A stretch of DNA of 64,000 nt from Bromus sterilis (taxonomy: Eukaryota > Streptophyta > Magnoliopsida > Poales > Poaceae), in assembly GCA_950022295.1 (NCBI GenBank), contig OX465598.1, positions 341,633,324 through 341,697,323 on the forward strand, given 5' to 3'. Below, in pieces: positions 47,601-57,938 of this stretch (the first letter of the stretch is position 1; every line of letters starts with the position of its first letter). The notes under the pieces were generated by a model. The model had not been told where the DNA came from and ran no database searches. It saw only the letters and a list, made by a program, of their open reading frames with translations. Position numbers and translations under genes: made by a program.

Positions 47601-48735
47601 TCACATAAGAATAAGAACTTTGAAGCAATAGAGAGCATCAAGAAGCAAATATGAAACACATTTAAGCCTAACCCACTTCCTATGCTTTGGAAACTTGTAA
47701 AGAAATAAATCGAAGAAGCACAAAGCAACAAGCATGGGGAGGTGGAACAGGAAGAACTTCAAAGGTTTCAACAAAGAGAGAGGTGTTTTTGTAACATGAA
47801 AGTTTCTACAACCAAACTTTCCTCTCTCAAAATAATTTTCAGTACTATCATGAACAACATCAAGAATATAACTATCACATAAATCATATTGTTCATGACC
47901 TACAAGCACACGTGTATTGTTTTCAACACGGTTTTTAGGATGATAAGATAGATGCAACCCATCACATTGAGCCTTGATAAGAGCAAAATTCTCCGGAATA
48001 GTTGGAGATTTCAAAAGGATAATAGGGACATAAAGTGTGGGTGCAATAGCAATAATTTCATGCTTAACATAAAGAACTATAGAGAGTTCATTTTTTTTCA
48101 GCATCATCCATAGTGGCATCTTGGCCATCAACAAAGCAAGTATCAAAATTTTGAGAAAGGGATGTTTCAAGTGAGTCCTCGGAATCATGGGATTCCTCCT
48201 CAAAGCAATCATTGGCCTCTTCTTGGGCAGCAAACATTTTATTTTTAAAAACCTCAATATAATAATTGGAAGTGTAATTCTCGAAGCAATAAGCAAGAAC
48301 TGCAAAGTTTTTAGACTCGAAAATAGCATCATGATACTTTTCAATCAAAGAAGCAATCTCATAGTCACCTTTAAAAGCAACAAACTCTTCAATCTTTTCA
48401 ACATCAAAGTAATCATAAACACCTTTATCATAAGAATATAAGATCTCATTTTCATTAAACTCACATTGGAAAGGGAGGTGTTTATGATCTATATTAGAAC
48501 AACAAGTAAAATCATAAATGTGGCACAAAAGTTTAGCATGGCAATAAGAAACATGTATTTGATCCCATAAGTGTTTCCCTTTCTGAGATAGGCGGTGCCG
48601 CGTATAATGAGCATGCTCATCCAATGATTTTTCCTCAACCAAGTCGGTTGGGTTTTTAGCGCGAGCACAAATTGATCGAAGACGATCCAATTGAAACATG
48701 TCCATCCTACCATATTTGGGTGGTTCATCACCCAT
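47601..48735 (-). pseudogene. Gag-position ORF of element E, unknown protein with hydrophobic C-terminus
   Basis: It starts MGDEPPKYGR at 48735, about 190 bp after the 5' LTR, where gag is expected. The first frame runs to 48088. A run of eight A (minus) at 48091-48098 shifts the frame, and the second half continues to 47601. The C-terminal part (TENYFERG, FHLPMLVALCFFDLFLYKF, HRKWVRLKC, YLLLDALYC) is about half identical by eye to the D copy at 55579-56068. It has two hydrophobic stretches that could be membrane segments. I do not recognise it as gag, protease or any enzyme. Confidence 0.6.
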
Positions 48736-48902
48736 GGTGAGGATAGCATAAATAGGCAAAGCAAGACAAAGGCAAAAGGTAGCAACTATTTTTGTGGTTT
48801 TTCATAAAGGACACTGAGATAAAACTGAAAGGTAAACTAACAAGACTAAAAAAACAAAGGTAAAGGGTAGTGTGCAACTCCCCTATCTTAGCACTCGGAG
48901 TC

Positions 48903-48920
48903 CCCGGCAACGCGCCAGAA
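48903..48920 (-). promoter_or_regulatory. Primer-binding site of E (tRNA-Asp type, one base missing)
   Basis: Minus strand CTGGCGCGTTGCCGGGG. The tRNA-Asp match would have GGCGCCGTTG, so one C is lost. It lies about 9 bp from the LTR. Confidence 0.65.
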
Positions 48921-48928
48921 ATTTGGCT

Positions 48929-50550
48929 TGATGTGCGAGGTAATGATAGTGATTTCTCGCCCTTCGTTGGTGAGCCCCAAGTGGAAGGCGTGATGTAGCA
49001 CAGCAGCAAATTTCCCTCAGTAAAGATACCAAGGTTTGTCTCCAGCAGGACTCCAGAGATGATAAGTAGGTGTCAGCGGTGCAACTGACGCGGACCTGCA
49101 CACAGACACAGATAACTTTGTTCCCAACGAAGTTCAGAGAGGTTGTCAATCTCTCCGGTCTTGTTGTTTACAAAGGATAAAACGCAAGGGATAATAATAG
49201 CAACTTGAAAGTAAATGCAGAAAAGTAAATATAGCGTGGAAACAATGATAAGGATATGGACCGGGATACGTGATGTTCGCTAGTGATGTCTCTCTCCCAA
49301 AAGACGATAAAATTGCTATGCGAGGTAAACAAATTACAGAAAGGCAATTGACAGGATTAAGAACGCACCGCAATGCTAATTATGCTACAAAAGAAAGGAA
49401 GAGGTTCAAAAGCACAGGCAGTACGCCAAGGTAAGTAGACCGAAATCCATCTGCATCTACTACTAATCATCCACCTTGAGATATATATCCAGAACATCTC
49501 GCTAGTATTAAGTTGCGAGCCCCACCCAAAGTGTAAACCCAAAGCAACAGACAACTGCATTAAAAAGAACTCTGCGTAAAGTAAACAATCCTTGTAACCG
49601 CGGTTACAAGCACCGTTGTTTTCCCCCTTGTGGCAACAGCACATCCCCTAGACTCATGTTTTTGTCACTCAAGCGTGTCATCGGGGGGCATGAACCCACA
49701 ATCTAGCACAACGCTCCCTCTTGGAGTCACTACCTACTACTTGGCCAAAGCAATAAACAGCAACGGAGAACATGCAAGAATTACTTAGGAACAAAAATAT
49801 AAGAGATAAAAACCAAATATATTACTCTATCACAATCTGAACATAATCTCATAATCCATCAGATCCTATCAAACTCAACATAGCAATAGCAGAAATATTA
49901 CAAAGTTGCCTCGATCATGTAGGGCAGCTCACGAGGTCTAAACAATGAAGATCAAAGAGGGGAGGAGAACATCACATAGCTACTGATCACGGACCCATGG
50001 TCCAAGGAAAAATACTCACGAGACATCCAGGGAGCATCCATGGTGGAGAGGAGACTCCCAGAGGTCAATCCTCCCTCCGGCAGGGTGCCGGGAAGAGGTC
50101 TTCTGGTGCTCCCGATCTTCGGAAGCGCGGCGGCGGTGGAACAGAGGCGAGTTCGCGGAATAGGGTTCTGCTTCTGGAGTTTTCCTGTGACGGGGGATAA
50201 ATAGGCGAAAGGGGGCAGCCAGAGGTGGGCCAGGGGCCCTAGGCGCCCCCCTGGCGCGGCCAGGGGTGGGGCCGCGCCGGGTGGCCGCCTGGGCCCCCCT
50301 GGCTCTTCTCAAAGCTTCCGTCACGCTGATTTTGTATCTGAATTTTCCCGAATTTTTCTGGCACTTTTTATATGGGGGAAAACTGAAATAGGAAAACAGC
50401 AGAAAACAGGAACTGGCACTGGGGTGCACTGAGTTAATAGGTTAGTCCAAATATGATCAAAAGTGTATGAAAGTGTATCTAGATCATAGCAATATCACAC
50501 AAAACATGCATGGAGCAAGCAGAAATTATAGATACGTTTTGGACGTATCA
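48929..50550 (-). repeat. 5' LTR of element E (1622 bp)
   Basis: Near-identical to 39697-41340 apart from scattered substitutions and a 22-bp gap near 50300. The palindrome is at 50253-50278 and the TATA-like box at 50196-50204. Confidence 0.93.
50196..50204 (-). promoter_or_regulatory. TATA box of E 5' LTR
   Basis: Minus CTATTTATC, 48 bp downstream (element sense) of the palindrome. Confidence 0.5.
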
Positions 50551-50593
50551 GCGTCATGTAGCAATGATTAGGGCAAGGCCCAACTAGCATGCG

Positions 50594-51093
50594 TGACGGG
50601 GATCAACCCCGGCAAATCCCATAGTCAGGGACCCTAGGTTTCGTGTAGGAGGAAAGACAGCGACGTGGCCTGAGCGTTGGTAGGATTCGGAGGTGACAAG
50701 CGACACATGGGGCACGATTTACCCAGCTTCAGGCCCTCGAAGGGAAACCCTACATGCTGCTTGTCTGATCTTGTATTGATGATGATGTACAGAGGTGCCG
50801 TGAGGGCTTTGATGGAGAGAGATCTGTCTAGTCCTATGCGTGGGGGTTGAGAGCTTCTGTGTTTAGATGATCTAGAGAGGTGCCCCTGCCTCGCTTTATA
50901 TAGATAGCCAGGTAGGGGTTTACAAGAGTCCTAGTCGACTACAAGTAGGAGTCCTTGTCTTGCACCTCAAGTCTTCGGCTTCACGTCTTATTCCATCATG
51001 TCGGTGTCCACGAGTGGGCCCCTGGTGGGCCGCCATCCATGACACGCACCAGGTACCCTCTCGTAGAGGAGTCATGGGGTCACCCCCTCGTCA
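50594..51093 (-). repeat. 3' LTR of F
   Basis: TGACGGGGATCAACCCC...CACCCCCTCGTCA. The next bases (51096-51105) are the first AGCCCCCGAG, which on the minus strand is the polypurine tract CTCGGGGGCT. Confidence 0.92.
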
Positions 51094-53310
51094 GTAGCCC
51101 CCGAGTGCCTGAGGGACTCGAAGAGTCGCGCAGGGACTCGAATCTGTAGTAGTCGCCGTAGTGCGTGTCGATCAGTTGTTGATGAATAGTCGAAGATGTC
51201 GTGAGTATGCTCCCGATGGGAGTATTTGGATGAAGCATCAAAATTGCAGCCTGGTTCGTCTTCGTATTTCATCGTCGGGCGGGGAGAAGTTGCCCAGTCG
51301 AGCGGTCGTCGGGTGCGCGTCAGCGCTCCCGATGGGAGTAGCCCCCGAGGCTATGTGCGACTCGTAGAGTTGCGCATAGGCTCAAGTTTTTTTAAGCTAA
51401 CCCCGTCGTTCTTGTTAGCTGCACGTGTAGTGCTCATCGAGTGCGCGTCAGCTCTCCCGATGGGAGTAGCCCTCGAGGCTATGTTCGACTGTTTGCAGTC
51501 GAGCATAGACTCAAGACTTCTTCGTCGTCGAGTAATTGTCATCCGAGGAAGTGCTCGACGCGGGTCTTGCGTCGTAGGTGTGAGTTGTTGTAGGGATCAG
51601 TCGTGGACGAGGAGGTTGGCGTCGCCGCATCATGAGGGCGCCCAGCCCCCGAGCATCTGCTGAGAAGGAGAAAAAGGTGTAACTGTATTAAGGTGTACTT
51701 GTGCGAAAAACAATTGTAAGGTACGTGATTTGTAGACATTGCACTTTTGTCGAGTGGAAAATGTAGCATCATATAAAGTTTATGCGTGTCTTTTCATGAG
51801 TAGGCCCTCCAGCAGCATACTCTTGCCGGGTAACAAGGACGCTATGCCAGACTTGTTGAACCCAGAGACAAGAGCGGCCTTTTGGTACCCAGACTCACTA
51901 TTTTGGAAAACGTGAATAAACAACATATAAAAATGAGCATGATCCAAAGAAAGATTTTGTAGCATTTCAGATGTTTGTGTGCGACTGTGTAGTCGTCTTT
52001 GGCGACTGATCGAGAATGTATAAAGCTTTTGGAATCATTGCATAAGAATGTAAAGAAAACTTAGCTGTAGGATCGACGTGGCGGAGTATGTCGAAGATGA
52101 CAGTTGAGTAGTCGACGATGAGCAGTCGACGAGGCGAGAACGGAGTAGATGTGACGGCGACTGCGACGTTCAGCCCCCGAGTCCGCTAGCCCCCGAGTCC
52201 GCGAGCCCCCGAGTGTTGAGGTGGCCGAGTTGCGCAGTGAAGTCGTCGTGATGAAGTTTCGCGGCGTGTATCCGCACTGGAGCCGATGAAGTTGATGTCG
52301 TTGTTGATGTCGAAAAAGTGTCAGCCCCCGAGCATCGAGTGCGCGTCGTGATTCGTCCGTGGTTGATGTAGAGGACGGAGTCGATGCCGCGGCCGTGGTC
52401 GATGTCGCGCCCGAAGTCGATGTAGAGGACGGTGTCGATGTGGCAGACGGAATTGATGCCTTGCCCGTAGATATGCACGGCCTGATTCCGCAATCTGTTG
52501 CGGCGACGGTTTTGACTGCGTTTTTTTTTCTTCTTCGATCTGGATCTTCATAGTGAACCATTGTTGATGTAGTCATCGAGTTGTCGATTGCTCGTCGTGT
52601 GCTGTTGTTGTAGCGGCTTGAGTCGATGTAGAAACATTGGTGAGTCATCCATGGCATGTCGAGTTGGAGTAGAAGCCTTGTGGGTCAAGATTGAACCCGA
52701 ATTCGCGATTGGAAATTCGCGATCTTGCGTAGATCCAAAAACGCGTTGCAGTGCGAGAGCCGCTGACGGAGATCTAACCGTTGTAATTTTCTGAAATGTT
52801 TTTTGCTGATGGGGGATTGAATCCCTCATGCTTTCACCAGAGGGATCTTCCAGTTGATGTCCGAGCTAATGTCAAGATTTTTTTTCCTGGAGTCGCGCGG
52901 AGTTCCGTCAGATTTCGAGAGTGCTTCAGTGCGCGGGTCGCCGACGGAGATCCAGCCGTTGGAATTTGCTGAAATTTTCACAGATTTTCGAAATTTGGAT
53001 TCCGCATCTTTCCACTGAAGGGATCATCGAGATGAGCTCTGAGTCGCTGTCGCGAGTGCCCGCAAGACATACGTTTTTTGTCCTGTATGCTGCACGTGAG
53101 CGTTTTTGTTGATGTCGATCTTCGAGTGGCGCGCTCGAAAATTTTCTTGTTTTCTCCGTGAGCTTGATGTAGATCTTGATGTAGTTGTTGAAGAAGCCGA
53201 GATTGCGATGAACCCAACTTGAATAGATTCTTCTGAAGTCGACGGATCGTCGATTGTCGATGTAGGTATCAGTCGCCGATCCGTGATTCCAACGTGCATG
53301 TCTTTCCCAC
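51094..53310 (-). other. Internal region of F, repeat-rich, no protein
   Basis: AGCCCCCGAG occurs at 51096, 51340, 51644, 52172, 52188, 52204 and 52323, with the variant AGCCCTCGAG at 51468. Two roughly 130-bp units start CCCGATGGGAGTAGCCC (51328 and 51455). Open frames at 52061-52657 follow from the biased repeats, not from a gene. Confidence 0.7.
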
Positions 53311-53322
53311 AGACGGCGCCAA
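53311..53322 (-). promoter_or_regulatory. Primer-binding site of F
   Basis: Minus strand TTGGCGCCGTCT next to the 5' LTR; the start TGGCGCCGT fits the tRNA-Asp primer type. Confidence 0.7.
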
Positions 53323-53323
53323 T

Positions 53324-53823
53324 TGACGGGGATCAACCCCGTCAAATTCCATGGTCAAGGACCCTAGGTTTCGTGTAGGAGGAAAGACAGCAACGTGGCC
53401 TGCGCGTTGGTAGGATTCGGAGGTGACAAGCGACACATGGGGCACGATTTACCCAGCTTCAGGCCCCCGAAGGGAAACCCTACATGCTGCTTGTCTGATC
53501 TTGTATTGATGATGATGTACAGAGGTGCCGTGAGGGCTTTGGTGGAGAGAGATCTGTCTAGTCCTATGCGTGGGGGTTGAGAGCTTCTGTGTTTAGATGA
53601 TCTAGAGAGGTGCCCCTGCCTCGCTTTATATAGATAGCCAGGTAGGGGTTTACAAGAGTCCTAGTCGACTACAAGTAGGAGTCCTTGTCTTGCGCCTCAA
53701 GTCTTCGGCTTCACGTCTTATTCCATCATGTCGGTGTCCACGAGTGGGCCCCTGGTGGGCCGCCAGCCATGACACGCACCAGGTACCCTCTCGTAGAGGA
53801 GTCGTGGGGTCACCCCCTCGTCA
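53324..53823 (-). repeat. 5' LTR of F
   Basis: Pairs with 50594-51093. TATA box CTATATAAAG (minus) at 53624-53633. Confidence 0.92.
53624..53633 (-). promoter_or_regulatory. TATA box of F 5' LTR
   Basis: CTATATAAAG on the minus strand, a strong match; also present in the other LTR at 50895-50904. Confidence 0.6.
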
Positions 53824-53828
53824 ATGCG

Positions 53829-55578
53829 GCTCATCGATTAAGCAAGTAGCATGCATGACATGAAGATCAAGTCATGAGAAGGTGGATGTTGCATGGCAAT
53901 GTATCTCGAAAAGGCTATGGAAATGCCTTGTAGGTAGGTATGGTGGTTGTTCTGAGGAAAGATATAACGAGGCTTATGATGACAGAGCGTATCGTGCCAA
54001 GGGTTTGGATGCACCGGCGAAGTATGCGCCAACTCTCAAGGTGAGAAAGGGCAATGCACGGTACTGAAGAGGCTAGAAAAAGTATACGTGGGTGGAAGTG
54101 TCAACTTTCGAATGCTCACATTAGTCCGAAGACTCATGCACTTATTATCGGTAACTCTCAATCTAATCAGGAGGTTCACAAAGAGACAAGTACCCCGAGG
54201 AGGAGTGTATGGGGGTTTGGTTATCCTTGTGCATCCTCGACTCATGGTACGTGAGTGTACTCTAATATTCGAACCCTCCAGAGGTTAGTGATCCATCTAG
54301 TAGCTAGAGTTCTCAACAGGGGTTTTTGGTTTTCGAAAATCACATGGATTGCCCAAAATACAACATCTATCACTAATAGGCTCGAGCTCTTGACAGCAAA
54401 AGTTCAAACATTACTCACATCAATACCTCAAAACTATTGCAAGTTACTACTAAAATTAAATAGCAACCTCAATTACCTACTCTCAAGACAAGACACAACT
54501 CAGTGCAACAACCAACTCTCTTAACAAGATAAACATGAAAAGTAAAGAGAGTTCCAACAACAAACTAAACAAAATCCAAGGCTCTTGCTAAAGACAAACT
54601 AAAACTAAAACTAAACATGGAAGTAGCTACGAAAAGATAAAGAACACATAACAGCAAAAAGATAGGCATGAAGAAACCTATGATGTGTTCTAGATTTTGA
54701 TAGTGGAGCGTGTTTCTCTCCCAAAGAAAGTAAGACAAGATCTAACTTGTTATGAACCGCAAGCAAAGCTAAAGAAAACTAAAAATAAAACCTAAGAGCG
54801 AGACGCTCCAAGCATAGAACATAACACATGAAGTGATAAAAATATAGTGAGACGAAGGACGAACTGATGGTTGTTGATGGAGAAGGGGATGCACGGGGGC
54901 ATCCCCAAGCTTAGACGCTTGAGTCTCCTTGAATATTTTTTGGGGATGCATGGGGGCATCCCCAAGCTTGATCGCTAGACACTCCCGAATCTTCTTTCAT
55001 CATCTTCCATCGCACACTTGAAAACTCCATTCATAGATAACTCATCATAAGCTGATTAGAGAGGTTAGTACCCTTAATAAAATAATTTTTCCCCACTGGA
55101 TATAAAGATATTCATGAAGAACTACTGTTTCTAAAGATTTCCAAAAAGTTTTTGCAAAGAAAAAGCAAGCTTAAGGTTTGCAAAAGTTAGGAGAGACAAA
55201 ACGTGGCAGAATCTTTGAAAAACAGAACAACAGGTAGTAAAGAATTTTTTTAGGGGTACTTCTGCAACTCGAATAAAAAAACTCAGAACAAACGCTCGAA
55301 AGTTAATTGTATGGAGCACGCTGTCAAAAAAATATCAGGTCAAAAAGATGATCTGGTGATTTTAGGCTAATTTTTCCGTCCAAGGACAGAATCTGTTTTC
55401 TGGACAGCATGTCACAACTTTTGAACTTTCTTGCAATAGGAGGCTAGACTTGGCACAAAGATTGAAAATAAAGATACAATGATGTTGCTACAGTAGTAAC
55501 AATCATCAAGACCACTAAAAACTGAAAGTAAAAACTCAAACTAAATATAACAAGGGTTGTCTCCCTAGAGCTCTTTAT
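53829..55578 (-). other. Non-coding internal region of D with paired internal PPTs
   Basis: Aligns with 42420-42630 plus 46060-47560 of E. CATCCCCAAGCTT (plus) occurs at 54900-54912 and 54957-54969, spaced 57 bp as in E. Confidence 0.7.
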
Positions 55579-56068
55579 TTATAGCCATAAAGATAGGCTT
55601 AAGATTTTAATGATGCTCTCATAGGAATAAGGAATAAGAGTTGAAGAACAAAACAGAGCATCAAGAAGCAAATAACAAACACATTTAAGTCTAACATGCT
55701 TCCTATGCAAAGGGATCTTGTAGATGAAAAACTCATTGAAGCATAAAGATATTAGCATAGGAAGGCAAAATAAGTGCAACTTCAAAACCTTCAACATAAA
55801 GAGAGGGAACTTTATATTATTGAAATATCTATAAGCATATGTTCCCCTCTCATAATAATTTTCAGTGGGATCATGAATAAACTCAACAATATAAGTATCA
55901 CATAAAACTTTCTTATCATGATCCACAAGCATAGAAAAAGTATTACTCTCCACATAAGCAAAATCCTTCTCATTAGTAATAGTGGGAGCAAACTCAACAA
56001 AATAGCTATCACATGAATCATTCTTATCATGATGCACTTGTAAAAATTTATTCTTTTTATAGCATAAG
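55579..56068 (-). pseudogene. C-terminal part of the gag-position ORF of element D
   Basis: A minus-strand frame homologous to 47601-48090 of E. Conserved blocks are TENYYERG, LHLFCLPMLISLCFNEFFIYK, HRKHVRLKC and YLLLDALFC. It is truncated at 56068 by the LTR of G, so the N-terminal half is missing. Function unknown. Confidence 0.6.
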
Positions 56069-56948
56069 TGTAACAGCCCACATGTAATAAGTGCAATCAC
56101 CATGTATTTTGTTTTTCTCTGTTGGACTTGTAACTTGACATGGTGGAAGTTTACCTCTTTTCATGTGGTGATTTAAATTAGCATGGAGATTGGAGTCATT
56201 TTGGATTGGTTTCTTTTGCATGCAAAGTGGCTCAAGAGGGGCAGTCATGGAATTTTCCTTGCCACATGCTCACTTCACTTCACCCCAAACTTGGCCTAGC
56301 CATTTCATTTCATATGGCAAGGGTTTTAAAACCCTCAAGGCATTTTTGACACCAACAAAAACAGTAGCCCTAGTTCAAAGTGTTTTGAATTCAAAAACAG
56401 GGCCACATTTTTGTTGTTGCCAAAATTGGCCAAACCACTTTTGAAAAATCTAGAAAAATGCAAGGATTAAGAATTTCAAACTCATGTAAAAATGCAAGGA
56501 TCTAGAAAAACTCAAAAACTCCTCAAAGTCCTTTTCTATTTAATTTTAAGTAGAAAAGGTACTGTTTTGCTTGTGGACATTTTTCACTGCATGTAAAAAT
56601 GGTCAAACCAATTTTGGATGATCAAACATCCTTTTAGGGGATTTATAAAATTATTTGGAATATTTTTATGACCCCCAATCTTTTCCTTTTTCCTTTGTTT
56701 CTTCCTGCTGCTCATTTTCTTCTGGTAACGGGCTGCTTTTCCTTTTTCTTCTCCCCTCCAGCCCAATTGGGCCGCTTGGATTCAGCCCACCAGAGCGCGC
56801 CGTCCCTTTTCTTTTTCCCTTCGCCCCTCTCTCACTGCCACCGGGGCCCGCATGTCATCCCCTTCCTCTCTCTCGCTTTTCCCTGGACGCACATGGCGCC
56901 GTGGGGAGACGCCTGGACCTGCTGCGTCCACGTCGCCTCCCCCTTTGC

Positions 56949-56957
56949 CTATAAGAG
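56949..56957 (+). promoter_or_regulatory. TATA box of G LTR
   Basis: CTATAAGAG followed by C-rich leader sequence. Confidence 0.55.
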
Positions 56958-57865
56958 CCCCCCCTCCTGGTGGCCTAGGGTTTAGTTTTTCCCCTCGGGC
57001 TGCGCCGCCGCCGCCTCCTCCGTTTCTTCGCTGTTCCGGCCGATTCCGCCATGGACAGGAGGTCCATGGCTTGAACTCCGCGCAGCACGTCGCCTTCGTC
57101 CACGACGCCGACAGCCCGCGTCCAACACGACCTCCTCTGAGCCGCTCGACCCCCTCTTGCCCCGCTGTGAGCTCCACCTCTTCTCCCCTGTTTCTGCAAG
57201 AATCCTGTTCCGCCGTAGATTTCCGGCGAGACGCAGCTCCGATCCGTAGCGTGGCGAGCTCGTCTTAGCCGTAAAATGGATTCACGGCACATCCAGCTCC
57301 GTCCTGCAGGGAGCAGCGAAGCCGTGGTGCCCTGCAGAGGATGGCGTCGACGCCGGAATTCGTCGCGCGAGGAAGCTGTCGCCTGAACCTTCGTCAGACA
57401 GCAGAAAGCCATCTTCTTTCTTGTTTCAGACCACGCCACCTCCTCCTTTCGCCGCCGAGCAGTGCGCGCCGCGTCCATGGCGTGTCCATGCGTACGCGTG
57501 CGTGCCCCGTGGGTGTCCAGTACGTGTGCAGTGCAGCCATGGAGCCCTTCCTGTACGCGCACGCCGCTCCGCAAGTTGACGTTTTTCTGAACCGAAGTGC
57601 AGGACGGCGCCGCCTCCCTTTTCCGGCGAGGCTAGCATCCTTTTTGCGTGGTCTCCGGTGAGGTTCCGGCGCCTGTTGTGATCCTGGTTGTCCCATCTAG
57701 ATGTCCCCGGCGACAGAGGAGCGAGCGCATGTACGCAGTGGATGCGGGGGTCGCCGGAAGAGGTCGCCGCGCAAGCCTGACGGAGCAGCAGCTGCGTTTC
57801 AGTGAACAGCTTCAGAGAACCTTTGTTCTCTTTAAGTTGCTCGCGAGCCCCCTTTGGTCACAAGT

Positions 57866-57938
57866 CGAACGGTAGCCGAGTTGGTCGAGCACCCGTTGCT
57901 GTAGCGCGAGGTCGCGGGTTCGAGTCCCCTTCGGCGAT
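57866..57938 (+). ncRNA. tRNA-shaped sequence with Pol III A and B boxes inside the G LTR
   Basis: The A box TAGCCGAGTTGG (57873-57884) and B box GGTTCGAGTCC (57917-57927) fit the Pol III consensus fully. They start 44 bp apart, as in a real tRNA gene. Four of five T-arm pairs form; the acceptor stem pairs poorly (about four of seven) and only TTT follows, a weak terminator. It is thus a decayed tRNA or the head of a SINE, or a Pol III promoter recruited by the LTR, not a working tRNA gene. Confidence 0.5.

Larger units (their letters stand above)
39697..50550 (-). mobile_element. Complete Gypsy-type LTR retrotransposon E, nested in D
   Basis: The LTRs are 39697-41340 (3') and 48929-50550 (5'). 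Flanks CCGTC (39692-39696) and GCGTC (50551-50555) are a target duplication with one mismatch. The internal region runs 41341-48928 with solo LTR H inserted in it. Only one protein-like ORF (47601-48735) is present and no pol, so the family is non-autonomous. By eye the LTRs differ at about two dozen sites plus one 22-bp deletion near 50300, so this is a fairly young insertion. Confidence 0.93.
50594..53823 (-). mobile_element. Small non-autonomous LTR retrotransposon F (3.2 kb)
   Basis: LTRs 50594-51093 and 53324-53823 (500 bp each) have ends TGACGGGG...CCTCGTCA and a perfect duplication ATGCG (50589-50593 and 53824-53828). A PBS next to the right LTR sets the minus orientation. The internal 2.2 kb has no retrotransposon protein. 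It is built of repeated GTCGATGTAG-like units, seven copies of AGCCCCCGAG and an imperfect duplication around CGGAGATC..CCGTTG (52760 and 52945). About 11 differences between LTRs by eye. Confidence 0.93.
37167..56068 (-). mobile_element. Gypsy-type LTR retrotransposon D (interrupted by E, F and G)
   Basis: Its pieces are the 3' LTR 37167-38624, internal 38625-39696, internal 50551-50593 and internal 53829-56068. Between them lie E (39697-50550) and F (50594-53823); G begins at 56069. The internal pieces align in order with the internal region of E, which shows they belong to one element. The 5' LTR must lie beyond G. Left target bases are ACTAT (37162-37166) in element C. Confidence 0.88.

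Noticed and set aside
52061..52657. A 198-residue minus-strand frame in element F
   Set aside because: The sequence is made of repeated GTCGATGTAG-like units, so the frame is low-complexity and alternative frames are open too.
56782..57700. Several open frames over 100 residues in the G LTR
   Set aside because: Same reason: GC-rich LTR leader with frames open on both strands and no recognisable domain.
57866..57938. Functional tRNA gene
   Set aside because: Control boxes are perfect, but acceptor and anticodon stems pair poorly and the terminator is weak, so it is reported only as tRNA-shaped.
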